Positions 45,034 through 57,043 of a stretch of 64,000 bases of DNA are shown here, one piece after another. This DNA comes from Gamarada debralockiae (lineage: Eukaryota > Ascomycota > Leotiomycetes > Helotiales > Hyphodiscaceae). Numbering within the stretch: the first letter of the stretch is position 1; each line of letters starts with the position of its first letter. Made by a program: the position numbers and the translations under genes. Location: assembly GCA_002803225.1 (NCBI GenBank), contig NXFV01002066.1:18336-82335 (forward strand). The letters are read 5' to 3'. The notes under the pieces are model-generated. The model worked only from the letters and a program-made list of their open reading frames with translations, was not told the DNA's origin and ran no database searches.

Positions 45034-45418
45034 GTTTGCAGCTTTGGCCTGCTCGATATGTCGGAATGAGATCCGGCGTTGATTCGAGACGCGACAAGTC
45101 GAGACACTTCAAGTGCTGGACGGTCCATGTGGTGATAGGTGTTGCTTTCAAAATACAGACATAATTTGGCTTGTTTCGTGCTCTCTTAGGTGATTATCAT
45201 TGTCGACAGGAATGGAAGGTGTCGTAGTCATCGGATAAAAGTTTCATGAAGTTGAGAAGTTGAGGTGGAGCTTACTTTCTCGTGCAATGCAACGACAAAA
45301 ATACACGAACACGCTAAATTAGCGTCCGCACCAAGGGTTCATCCACCCCTGTTTGATTGGGGAGAAATTTGGTGGCTTTAATTCACTGAAGGACAATGAG
45401 GCTTTGAATTTTCGATTT
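45034..45418. promoter_or_regulatory. YTH gene promoter
   Basis: 385 bp between the YTH start and the upstream GPI mannosyltransferase stop, both on minus. No distinct box is seen. Confidence 0.4.
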
Positions 45419-46872
45419 CTATGCTGGAGGAAGAAATGAAGCAAAAAGGCCCCCTTGAACTATAGCATATATAACCATAAACCTCACAACTATTCCAGCC
45501 AACGGGGAGCTTCCGTCTCGGAGCTGAGCAGCAAGGTACCAAAGACATGCAGGGTAGGCCGAGGAGATCCGTGTGATGATTTGTACATGAGCAGTGGTCA
45601 AGGTAAACAGAGTCAGTAGCAGTTGCGAGACAGCTAGGCTGCGAAGAATGGGGGATCCTTCGGACTCTGCCTCCTCGGAGAGCTTCTTGCCCTCATCCTG
45701 CAGCTTCGATGACCGAATTCTCTCGCTCGTTTTGAGCTTAAGAGCCCAAAATCCGGAAACAGACATCAGAGAGATCATTGGTGTCGCAAGGAGGAACAGT
45801 GGTAAGTTCGAGAGTGTCCAGTATCGGAAAAGGCCAACGTTCCTGGTTGAATTAGCAGAGGCTTGTAATCATACTGAGAACTCATACCAATAATGATCTT
45901 GAACAAATGAATAGATACTAGGAACGGCCTTCTGACACCATGGTCTCAATGAACCACCATTAGTATTTGATTGACCGCAATACTCGCTCCACGCGATATA
46001 CTGTGGCAGCAAGAATCCAACACCGACGCTCATACCTCCTATCCCCGTTGCCAGAAGACGACGAACGGCGATGAGACGAAAGCTATATCTCAATGAGATG
46101 AGGACTCTAAAAGCTTCTTCAAGCAGAAGCAGCCCATTGAGAATTCCATTGCTTCGAAAGGTGGTGGCGATGCCGAATAATACACCAGACAGTAAGACCA
46201 GAAGGTCATGACTCGTTGTTCTCTGGCCTTTCGATGGAAGGCTCTTTGCGAATAAGAGAACACCAGAAAAGGTCAGAAGGGCACATGAGCTTTCGGCATA
46301 TGGTGCTGAAAGGAAGAGTCCGCCCGGAGATATAATATGCAGGAAGGCTGCCCTGAGGGCAAATGCTGGTGGGTGGCTCGGAAAGACGGTAATGCCGAGA
46401 GCGAAAAGAACAAGCACAGAGAGAAGATGTGCAACATGGGCAATTACCACCGCTACGAGCGCTTCAAGTCCTTCATAATGAGGAACTCCGAGCGTTCCGA
46501 TTCCTTTGATTGCAGTTAGTATAAATGATAACAATGGATTTGTATATCCTTACCAACAGTGCACAGCGCTATTACTCGAGAAAATCCCCACCCAAACGCC
46601 CATTCTTGCTCAAACAAATATCCTCGGTTTGCAATCTTGACAAAGTATATGGCGTCCCATCTCGTAAGTTTTTCGACTAAGTAGCGGAGAGCAGCTGGCA
46701 GTTCTCCAGCTGCATTTTCAGACGACCCACGATTAGGTTCGAGGAGGCTGGTAGAGGTATCGTACACTGTGGGGCAGACTGCTGCAATAATAAGAAGCAG
46801 ACTTTTCCATGCCAAGAATGAAAAGACTAGAGTTCGAATTGGGTAATTGGAAAGGAAATTTCTTGATTGCAT
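45419..46872 (-). CDS. GPI18: GPI mannosyltransferase 2 (PIG-V family)
   Basis: Predicted 452 aa from exons 46872-46554, 46503-45888 and 45842-45419. The enzyme adds the second mannose to the GPI anchor precursor in the ER lumen. The family motif with its essential acidic residue is present (KLTRWDAIYFVKIANRGYLFEQEWAFGWG), as are HLLSVLVLFALG, FHIISPGGLFLSAPYAESSCALLTF-type text and GIATTFRSNGILNG. About eight or more hydrophobic segments are visible. It starts at MQSRNFLSNYPIRTL; an upstream extension in frame has no ATG. The length fits the fungal family (about 430-500). Confidence 0.92.
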
Positions 46873-48226
46873 GATGAGTCTGATGTGGACCGTTCTGCTA
46901 GATCTTGAAGAAACCACGTCGATGGTGAAGCGAAGCCACCGCTCAACTCTCCACGGGATTTTCTTCTCTTTGAAAACCTTCAAACCCTTTTCAGCAATTT
47001 AAACATGGGTCTGTTTCTGTGCATAACGCAACTCATTTGATGGTTTGTTTGATGCTAAAAATACAATATCTCCACATTAATAATTTGTATACTCTTAATA
47101 TTACTGTTGTTTTAAATAAGTTATAATTTGCTATTCGCAATTTCTAGTAGTTCACGTGACCTTGACTAAGCCCGCCGTTGCCGTCGTTCTCTTTTTCGTT
47201 TTCGTCTACTTTTCCATGCTGGCTCCCGCACATCCCGACCTTCAAGCCCTGCAACTCGCTGTGAGTGCCGTTGGCTTGAACCATCGCACAGGCGGCCTAG
47301 CAAATCACAGATGCAGATGCCGAACCAACCCCCTGCACCCCTTGCACAACTCATCCAAATGGGTGGTACGGAATCCAGAACAATCCGACCCCGAAGCTGA
47401 CTCTCTCATTGTCCGAGGGCCAGCGTTTGGCCTAATGGGCAAATTAGGGCAATCCCATGGGTGTCTGCGATTGTCTGCTGATCACCGATACCCCATTATT
47501 TCACTTTCCCGCATTTCAAGGGCCTCTATTCGTTCATCCACGGTGAACTGTGGATAACTGTGAAGGGATATCCAGAGAAAATAACCTCAACTCTCCCCAT
47601 TGACGACGCGTGCATAAGGTTCTGGATAACCTCCGGTGTTCCGCTGTACCCCTCTATGTTGTGGTGTAAATTAGACGCTTTTTTCTTCCACATAACTCAC
47701 CGCTGTCGTATGGCCGCCGTATGAGCGAGCTCTCCAGGTGCGAAGCCCCCCAAGCCCCCATTTCATAAACAAATCATCAAATCCAAATGTTTGGGATTTT
47801 GTAATATCTATTCGGCCGAATTTGTCGCCTTGTGCCGTGCTTACGATACCTAGTACGATACGATGAACCCAATCGGTATTCCTTATACGACCTCCTCCTC
47901 GCTGCTTTCTTGAGCCTCCTGAATCTTACCCCCCTACGGTCTCACACCATCTTCTCCGAAAGCTGGCCCTTTTATATTCCAATTCCACGGTCTGCTGATT
48001 GTGGGCCCATTGGCACGACGAATCAACTCCTTTTACCTCGCCTTCTCTTACCTCAGCTTCCTCGTCAGCCTTATACTTCAGCTACCGGTCTGCTCCCAAT
48101 GCATGCGGATTACTCTGTACCAGATATCCGGAAGAGCACGGCCTTCCATATATCTTAGTCGCACATTCCCTTTGAATGGAAGGCGCCCCAAAATCTGGGG
48201 CGGTCCTTCCATTCTGAGCCGCTACG
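46873..48226. promoter_or_regulatory. Long divergent region, GPI18 / conserved hypothetical
   Basis: About 1.35 kb. A CACGTG box is at 47154-47159. A plus-strand frame at 47156-47557 has a signal-like beginning but opens with GTG, and its first ATG lies within the hydrophobic run; I do not accept it. The right part (47830-48226) is probably promoter and 5' leader of the plus-strand gene. Confidence 0.4.
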
Positions 48227-50053
48227 ATGTTCTTACACTCGGGAGCAGGAATGCATGGGCACGAATTCGACGCTCGAAGCAATACATTACCAAGAAGGAA
48301 TCTTTTAACAAGATCAGCGTTTTCGACTCCTTTACCACGAAGAGCTTCGACGTATGATAAACCTAGCCCTGTTTTACATCGACCGACTGCACCCGTAAGG
48401 CCGGTATCCGATTATATCCCCCGACTCAGCGAACCCGTTGTCCGCTTTCAAGAACCCGAGGCGGATACAATGAGTGAGGATGGCAGGTCAGTGGCCAATT
48501 CAGAAGGCAGCGAAGCAACTGCTGGTGGTGGAAGGCGAAGGCGAAGGTCAACTCGGAAAAGCACAGCTTTCCATCTTGCCCATCCAGCCCCCACCTTGAC
48601 TCAGAAGCAACGATTATTACAGATTCGACCCAGGTTGTTACTCCAATTACAAAGGCTATCTGCCGAATCGAGACCGAAACCCGCCATAGATGTTCTTCCT
48701 TCAGCTGTCGTCATTTCGAGATTGGTCAAGAAGTTCCCACGCATGTTTAGAGGCAAGGCAGAGCTTGGTGCCAATGATGTGATGATTGTGAAGAGTGAGG
48801 AATATGATACTTTGGATGGCCATGTCGTTGAGGATACCGACTCGGACGAAGAGGGTTTAGCGAATAGAGACTTGATAGCCGTCATCTGCCAGATGCGAAA
48901 GGACTGTGGTGGTTCCCAGGGCAAGGCCGAGATAGTATTGAGTGATGGCTCTGTATGGGTGGCTACTCCTTTACCAAATGGTTTATATGAATTCGTTACG
49001 GTTGATGAACGGGGAAATAAGATTACTGCTCGTTGGGTTAGGAGGAGCATTCGACGCAGCAATGTTGATTTTACTGGCGGCAACGAGTTCAAATTTACAT
49101 TCAGCATAATCGATCCTAATTCTCGTCGCCATCCGATCATGGCGTCGATCACCCATAACACGTTAGATATCCCAGACACTTACACTTCAGTATCCTCGTC
49201 GGCCGGGAAATATCCCCCAACTTCTCCTATTCGAAGTTTCCCAGGCGATCCCGTCTTTCAACCAACAGTCGACGAGCCAAACCCTGAGCGGACCACTCAC
49301 ACTATTGACGAGAATATGAAGACGCTCATTCAAGTCACTGGAATCTGGGTTGCTTTACGTCAAGGACTGTCGCCATACTTCAAATACAACGATGCGATGG
49401 CGTCGGTGGCGGGATCTTCACCAATACAGCGAAATGCGTCTGCTGGAGGTAGAATGAAGACTCTCTCAATAACTCCCGATACCGGTCGAGCCAGTCCAGC
49501 GGGGACAGTTTCAAGTACACCAGAATCTGCCCAGAGCACTTTTGGAGGTAGGATCCGGCAAAAGTGCGCAAAGGGAAGCCCCTCTAGTGCGGCATCACCT
49601 CAATTTGAACAAGCGCGACACCCGAAGCGGTCTGTCTCGAGCGGATCGGCTTTCATGCAACGAGCAGCGGCTCGTAGAGCTGGAAACCTTCCAACTACAG
49701 TTACCAGTGATAGCGAGGGAGAGGGCATGTTCTTTCCACCGAAACGTGCTGCCACGGAAGACTTGACGGGTGCCTCTTCGAACCAAATTTCAACCCCGCA
49801 ACATCATTCTCTTCCTGGTTCTTCCGCTACTCCAGTTGAGACTCCAACGAAGCCGCAGCGACGAACGCAATCCGTTTACATACCTCCTACCGTGCCGCAA
49901 AACGGAATCATGAATGGGAACGTGACAAGGCATAGCGTGGAAGTTATGGATGGAAAGGAGACACCGGACTCGGGCGACAAACCCAAGACTAGCAGATGGA
50001 AGGCATTCAAGGACTTTTTTCGACGGTCACAGTGTGCCACACGCAATAGTTAA
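48227..50053 (+). CDS. Conserved fungal protein of unknown function
   Basis: Single exon, 608 aa. I do not recognise a named family. The N-terminal 110 residues are Arg/Ser-rich. Residues about 120-175 form a predicted helical segment (TLTQKQRLLQIRPRLLLQLQRL). Residues 180-315 look folded and beta-rich: VVISRLVKKFPRMFRGKAELGANDVMIVKSEEY, AEIVLSDGSVWVATPLPNGLYEFVTVDERG, WVRRSIRRSNVD, FKFTFSIIDPNSRRHPIMASIT. Strand spacing suggests a PH-like fold, but that is a guess. A helix-like TIDENMKTLIQVTGIWVALRQGLSPYFKY follows (positions 49298-49386), then 200 residues of Ser/Pro-rich tail ending in a basic helix (SRWKAFKDFFRRSQ). The layout suggests membrane or cytoskeletal scaffolding; no function is claimed. 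Confidence 0.8.
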   Translation: MFLHSGAGMHGHEFDARSNTLPRRNLLTRSAFSTPLPRRASTYDKPSPVLHRPTAPVRPVSDYIPRLSEPVVRFQEPEADTMSEDGRSVANSEGSEATAGGGRRRRRSTRKSTAFHLAHPAPTLTQKQRLLQIRPRLLLQLQRLSAESRPKPAIDVLPSAVVISRLVKKFPRMFRGKAELGANDVMIVKSEEYDTLDGHVVEDTDSDEEGLANRDLIAVICQMRKDCGGSQGKAEIVLSDGSVWVATPLPNGLYEFVTVDERGNKITARWVRRSIRRSNVDFTGGNEFKFTFSIIDPNSRRHPIMASITHNTLDIPDTYTSVSSSAGKYPPTSPIRSFPGDPVFQPTVDEPNPERTTHTIDENMKTLIQVTGIWVALRQGLSPYFKYNDAMASVAGSSPIQRNASAGGRMKTLSITPDTGRASPAGTVSSTPESAQSTFGGRIRQKCAKGSPSSAASPQFEQARHPKRSVSSGSAFMQRAAARRAGNLPTTVTSDSEGEGMFFPPKRAATEDLTGASSNQISTPQHHSLPGSSATPVETPTKPQRRTQSVYIPPTVPQNGIMNGNVTRHSVEVMDGKETPDSGDKPKTSRWKAFKDFFRRSQCATRNS

Positions 50054-51084
50054 GCACATGTGGACCCGTAGCGACTTTTGTATCAATATGTTCTACGTTT
50101 GATTTAGAATACTCATTGCGTATATTGTTTTGGGCCTCAGTTGGATGGGCAAATCAGCCTCTATGGCTTGGAAAGGCGTTTGGCATCATGGGTGCATGGC
50201 ATATTGGCTGGAGCTTTGGCTGAGCAAGTCATTTTGGACGGCTCAACTGTTACAGTGTATATTTAGTACATACGGTTGCACCAGATTATATTGATCGTGG
50301 AGACAAAGACAAAAAGTTTCCCTCCACCTTCTTGAACCAGACTATGCCTCGGTGCCCAAGGCAATAGTGATCACGTACTCCCTGGGCGGCGAAATCCAAG
50401 GCTGGCTGATTGCGCGTTGGTAATGCCTGAAATTAATCAGACAAAAGGTACCCCAAAATCGACGTCAACCTTTCACTGGAATTTTCCTAATAGAGAGGCC
50501 CATCCTTTGATTCAATTGACCATTTCTTTGTAGAATAAACATTTCCTTTAAAGAAACCATTCAACTCGCTACCGAAGATCTCAAAATTAATTTAAGTTGG
50601 TCGCCTCTGCGTCCCGAGCCTTCGGACATCGCAAATCACGTAAAGATGTTGTGAGGTAAGGCAGCTCCTCTGTACAGTAAGCAGGCAAAGGCAAGGCTGC
50701 ACATCGCCGCGTCTAACATCAAAAAGGCAGTGCAACACCGTCTGGCAGCCGACCTCGCTCTTCTCCGTCAATTACGGAAAACTTCAATGAGAACAACATT
50801 TCTGCATCAGCTCAACCCCTTAAGGAACCTGCCTATTTCTTGATGAGCTGTCGTCGCGCAGACTGTCCATCAACAAGATCAACAAGGTCGTGTGATAGAC
50901 TGGAAGCTAGGAGCTTCATCCATCTGTGAGCTTTGTATCACGCAGGTATGGTTTGCCCTAGCTCAAATTTACCTTCGAGGATCTAGGAGCATTCACTGAC
51001 GGGTTGAAAGACTTAGGACCGCCTCGCAAGAGGTTGAGGAGGGAAGTTGGTTCCAGACCGACTTCAGGAACGACGCCTCTCAAC
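50054..51084. other. Intergenic: BLM10 promoter
   Basis: About 1.03 kb. A possible 5' UTR intron runs from GTATGG (50947) through CACTGACGG to TTGAAAG (51010), just ahead of the BLM10 reading frame. No other coding frame is supported. Confidence 0.4.
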
Positions 51085-54000
51085 ATGGACGATGGAGATG
51101 GCAATAGCCGTGGCCACGTGCAATACCTCCAGCATTTGCTATCGAATGGCGCCTCGAGCGACACAATATCGCGTGCGACATCCCCAGGTCTTGGCTTCGG
51201 CTCCAATGGGGTCGATTTAGAAAGAGAAAAGCGATACCGATCTCGAACATTCCCATATTTCAAACTACTGCCATACAATGTTGAGGAGGAAGGCGAACGA
51301 AATGCAGCCTTGGAAGAGATTCTGAAACAGCTATATATTGCCATCGAGGCGGAAGATATATCACCTGGCGCGGTACATTGGACAAGAGAGCTCAAGGGAT
51401 GGCTGAACCTCAAATTCGAGATTACACGGACGCTGCGTGTCAAGCTCGTCAGGTTGTATTACATGCTTTCCCTAGCTCCAGGAATTGATTATGCAGCTTC
51501 AGAGAGATTCGAGAGCATGTTCCGCTATCTTATAAAGAAAGTAATCCAATCCTACTGGCCTCTGACTAAGCTAACTTGTGCCTTGCAGGAAGAAGCATTA
51601 CCTGAAACCAGGACAGGATCTTGTACTAGATTGGAGGCCACTATGGAAGGAGCTAAAGAATATTGTCCTACCGTCCGAGATTGCGGCGAATCAAGGGGGT
51701 CGAAAACGAAGCCACAAGCACATCTCAAGTCTCTGCTCCTACGCATACTCATACTTTGATCCTCGAGAACGAAAGGCTATGCTTGAGGAGATATTGCCAT
51801 ACTTCAGCACTTCAGAAATCACTGGGGCTTTCATTGTATTGGGATCTCTGAATCTGCTTCTTCCAACTTTTCCAGCACCAGACGAGCCTGGTCAACTTCA
51901 ACCACAAGACTATCTTCCAACTCTGTTTCATCTTTGGTCCCTCGTCAACCGCTCCAAGATTTTCGATGTCATCTTCTTTGATATCTTCTCCAGGCTAGCA
52001 CGAGACTCTCTCACATACAAACACGTCCAATTCTCCGAGCATGGGATCTTCACAAAGGACCAGTCCGATCTAATATTTACGGCTTTGTTGAGACTCACCG
52101 AGATTCCTGTAGGACAGGCGAGCTCTCCCTACAGCTCAATTGTTGACCTCGGGTCAGGTCTTGGCATGTACCTGGAGAAGGATAAGAGAAAGAATCCCGT
52201 GGGATACTCAATTGCACGATGGATTGTCATGTCACTGTCGCCAGCATGCTTAGAAAAGCCAGGCTCGATTCTCTCGAATTTGGAAGGCATGATGGAATCT
52301 ATCGACACGTTCTTCCATCCATCAAATCAAGGCGCATGGACAGAAATCCTCGCCCAAATCATTTTCCATCTCGTGGATTTCTTCGTCATGCGGATGAACA
52401 GAGAGCACAGTGGAGAACTGGATGTCCCAAAAGAGCGCCAAATCAACGATGAGCTGAAGAGAAGATTTGTGTTGAGCTTGAAGGAGGTTATGTTCATGGG
52501 GCTGTTCTCGAAGCGAGCCAAATCCCTGAATTACTTCTTTGGCGCAATACAGGGCTTGTCTTTCCTGGAGCCTCATTTGATATTACCAGGCGCACTGCAA
52601 AGATTTTATCCATCATTACAGGGATTGGTCGAAGTCCACCGTACACAATCGTCCCTCTGTGGCTTACAGATGACTGCGAATGTCATGGCCAGACACAAGG
52701 GCTTGCGGTGTCACATCACGGCTCTTCTTGCTTTGGCTTTACCCGGCATCGACGCAAACGACTTGTCAAAGACTATGCACACCTTGAACTTCATACAAGC
52801 CGTCGCTTACAGTGTGCCCTTTGTTGATCTCACCAAGGGTCGTGACGATATCCACGATAGCTCGTTAGCCATTCAATGGGTTCAGGGCGAAATGGACCGC
52901 ATGGAGAGACAGGGACCGAACATTTCAATCGACTACAGAACCGAATTGAGTGACGAGGATGAGGCCAACATCGTACGCTCGTCTACGGCTGGTTTTGGAG
53001 AATTCGTGCTGTCTCTTCTTGGCAGAATATTTACACTTTTGGAGAACCTTCCTGAGCTGTCCAGGGTACGATCTGGATCGCCTGAAGAAAGCGTGATCAA
53101 CACACTCCCTGCAGCACTTTCGCCCCTCTTCCAATCGCTTTCGCCGGAGATTTTCGATCAGGCTTTGGAGAAGGTTGCCACGTTTGTAGGCGGTCATGTC
53201 GTCCACCAAGCTCGAGATGCAATGGCATTCATCTGCAATGCGCTCTGCAAAGCCAATCCCGAGAAGACTTTGAAAATCTTCGTGCCCATGCTCGTTGTTG
53301 GTATCCGCAATGAGATCGACTACAACGATGCTGCGTCAGACAGAAGCAGTGGTGCGGATGTACTACCTCGAGATCGTGCCTTGGTCTGGCATATTAGTAT
53401 GCTCAGCATGATCATTGTCCATGTCGGTGATGGTCTCATGCCATACAAGAAAGAGTTGTTTGATATCGCTCTGTACATGCAGGAGAAGTGCAAAGGTATA
53501 CCTACTGTGCACGTATCAAATTACATTCATCACCTCCTTCTCAATCTCACCCTCATCTACCCAGTTGATGGTGCGTTATATGAGCCCGACGTCATAGAGA
53601 GAGGCCTTGATGTTGGTGACTGGGGCAAGATAACCAAGCCGTACGATCTGACCGTCAATTGGCATCTTCCCTCGCCAGAAGAGATCGAATTTGCCGTTGA
53701 ATTATTTGAATCCCAAGTCATTACTGCCACTGAACGCCTCACCAACCTCATTGGCGAGAATCCATCTGTGAGTAGAAAGGGAAAGAACAAGGAGTGGTCT
53801 GATGAAGTTTCGAGAAACCTTTCTCAATTGCGCCTTATCCTAGCAGGCATTGCCACTCTGTTTGACCCAAAGAAGGCCTCTGGACAGATGCAAGATCAGG
53901 ATGGCGACACTCCCATGGATACACTTGACTCGGCTGAGGGGGATGATGACCCTTTGGCAGAGGCTGCAGAAGATGAGGAAACTCGACCTCAATTCCATTA

Positions 54001-57000
54001 TCGTGCAGGCTATCTCCTCGACAAGAACAGCGCTACCTACAATCATATCCACCAACGCCGCGAAGACGTTGGGTATCTCTTGTCAAAGATCCATACATTC
54101 TTGACTAAGAACCAGGAAGACGACGTTGCCTGTTTCACGGCTTTGTACTCTACTTATCGGACGTGGATCACGGATGTTGGCAACGAGAGATCTGCGCACA
54201 CGCTGGAACGAGTCATCAAGCTCTACGACGCTGATATCCGTGCTTTCAAGGTCAGCGGACTTCGGAAGGCATACCCACGACCGCTCTTGATCAAGCGAGC
54301 TGGAATTTATCATTTCCAACGTGCGAAGCACAATTCATCGGCGAGACAAAAGTCCGATCTTGACAAGACTCTCCTACTGGACTTGGCTCTGTCATCGGTG
54401 TCTCTATACGCCGAAGTCCGCATCAATGCACAGTCTTCTTTGGAGTCTGCGCTGAAGAGCCTCATTGGCGGTCGCCCTCTGGTTATTCCTCCGCTTTTGG
54501 CTGTGTTTAGAACCGCTTTGGAAGAGAATAATCACGACCGGATCAAGGGCTGTTTGTATACCTTGCTTTTTAGCACTCTTACAAAAACGATCTCGAAGGA
54601 TTGGCGATTTGCTCCCGATTTGATTGAACTTTATATCAAGACTGCCTCCGTGGACAAGGCATCGATCCAGAAGGTCAGCAACAGTGCCCTGTATGGTGGC
54701 CTTCTCGAATTTGGCAAAGGCATGGAGAGCTTCATGGTCATCGATCAAGATCTGGTGAAAGTCTTCGAACCCAAAGACAATGTATCAGCCAAGATCGCAT
54801 CTAGACATGATTTCCTGGTGGAGCGAAGAAAGAAGGTCGAAGAGAAGAAGTTCAAGTTGGCGGTGGACCTCACTGAGCTTTCCAAAACTGCTCATTGGAA
54901 GGTTGCTGGCAGATGTACCATCTTCATCCTCAACGCAGGTCTTCGCATCCAGACTCTTGCGCCACCGTCTTTCATCGAGCTAGCTGTTGTTGGCTGCATC
55001 GACGAGCATCCTGGACTTCGAGCAGGCTACTCCGAAATGTTCCTCCGAATATTCAGCTACATCGAAACTCGTGCGATCTACGATCATAGCTACGAAAAGT
55101 ATATCCTAGAGGAGGAGAACCCGCGAAATACAGTCGAGGTCCAAGTCCCACGTGATGATCCCCTTTGGACCCAGAAATTCCTCGACGGATTTACGAAGCC
55201 AGACATCCCAGAATACTACGTCGATCGAGACTTTCCCGGATGGCTTGTCTGGGGCAAAGCCTTCAAGGCGATGAAAGCTCGGCCAGTGGAGTTCACCGAC
55301 TATGATGAATTGGAAACTGCAGCAAGAAAACAGATTGGTGGCCTTTTGACTCGCGACTGGTACCAGAAATACTTTGGCTACATGAAGCAAGAGCCTCGGG
55401 ACTCGACATCGGATCGATTCAGAGTGCATCACGTCATGCTCCTTGTCTCAACATTCAGCCTTATGTATTCCGGTCATTCAGCTACTACATTCGAGGATAT
55501 CCAGGAATTGATCAAGGAAACCTTCGAAGATGGAACAGACAAACATCAACATCGTGCAACTTCGGAAATCTTGGCTGGCCTTATGCTTTCTGCATTTGCC
55601 TGGCCAATTGAGACGCGCAACAAGGTTTGGGACTATGCGGTACCGATCATGCTACAAGTTTTCGCAGATGGATTAACACCCGAGAACATGACCTATTGGA
55701 TGACCTGCCTTCATATGCTCATTTCTGGCAAAGACCCAAGACAGGCACATGAGATTTTCGACAAGCTCAGTTCATTCCGCCTCGACATGTCTTCGAATGC
55801 TGCTTTCAAGGAGAGTGCAAAGGTACAACTTCTGGAGTTCGCTATTCAAGACGCTGGTTGGCATTTCCGTAAGGAGCAGCCTATCCTCAAAGACTTCCTC
55901 GAGAACATCGATCATCCTTACAAGAGTGTCAGAGAAGCAATTGGACGTACTATCGCTGCGATTTACCGCACACGCTATTACGAGGCTTTCAAGGATGTCG
56001 ACACGCTTCTAGAGGCGAACAAGGCCTCTTCCTCGATCGGCATTAAGCCATACATACCAACGGAAGAATTTTCAGCAAGCATCAAAGATGTTTTCGACCG
56101 GCTTGAGGTATGGCGAGGCGAACGTACTCCTGGCCAAAATTCGCCATCTTCATACACGCAAGGTAGCAAGACCGTCCTGCTTTGGCTGGATACAACACTC
56201 CAATCCCAAGAATGCACACAACTTCTCGACTTCTTCCCAGATGTTTTCATGGAGCAGCTTCTACACATGATGGACGTCAAAGAAGATCTCGAACTTCAAC
56301 AGCTCTCCTACCTCGTCTACCGACACCTCCCCAACATCCCCTTCCGCGCTGGCGAGGACGGCCCTTTCATCTCGGCACTCATACGCATTGGCAAAGTTGC
56401 TACATCATGGCACCAACGTCTCCGAACCCTCATCAACATGCAAGTCATCTACTTCAGGCGCATCTTCCTCATCAAGCCTGAGCAGCAACAAGCTCTCTTC
56501 GATGCTGTGGCCGACATGCTCGAAGACACACAGCACGAAGTCCGTATGGGCGCTTCCACAACTTTGGCTGGCATGATTCGCTGCTCGCCCATTGCGCTGC
56601 GCAACAATGTCATCTTTTCCTTGAAAAAGAAGTTCACGGATTCTCTTATGAAGAATCCTATGCCGAAGAAGAAAACTGGCGTCAGCACACCTGTGAACGT
56701 GAATCAGCAAGTCATTCGACGACATGCAGCGGTCTTGGGTCTCGGTGCTTTGGTCACTGCTTTCCCGTACGCTACGCCGCCTCCAGAATGGATGCCTGAG
56801 ATCTTGGCGATGTTGGCTTCGAGAGCTGCGAATGATGCAGGTGCGATTGGCAAGACGGTTAAGACGATCTTGGCGGATTTCAAGAAGACGAGACAGGATA
56901 CTTGGGTTACTGATCAGAAGGTGAGAAGCTTTTCCCTCCCACCGTTTTGCTTATATGAAGAAACAGCTAACATTTGAAAGTACTTCACTTCCGAACAACT

Positions 57001-57043
57001 AGAGGATCTGGAGGGAGTACTGTGGAAATCATACTTTGCTTAA
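51085..57043 (+). CDS. BLM10: Proteasome activator BLM10 / PA200
   Basis: Predicted 1948 aa from exons 51085-51540, 51593-56920 and 56981-57043. It is a HEAT-repeat solenoid that caps the 20S proteasome and promotes ATP-independent peptide or acetyl-histone turnover. Helical repeat text runs through almost the whole length, for example YFKLLPYNVEEEGERNAALEE near the N-terminus, KIASRHDFLVERRKKVEEKKF, and DMLEDTQHEVRMGASTTLAGMIR plus RRHAAVLGLGALVTAFPYATPPP near the end, as in BLM10 orthologues. The length is close to yeast Blm10 (2143). The extreme C-terminus is WKSYFA: the usual HbYX pore-opening tail is YYA, so Phe replaces the penultimate Tyr. The first intron needs an acceptor 4 nt past the expected CAG. 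The first ATG in frame (51085) is used; upstream in-frame codons lack ATG. Confidence 0.93.

Noticed and set aside
47156..47557. Plus-strand 133-codon frame with a hydrophobic start
   Set aside because: It opens with GTG rather than ATG, sits in a divergent promoter, and shows no family features after the hydrophobic run.
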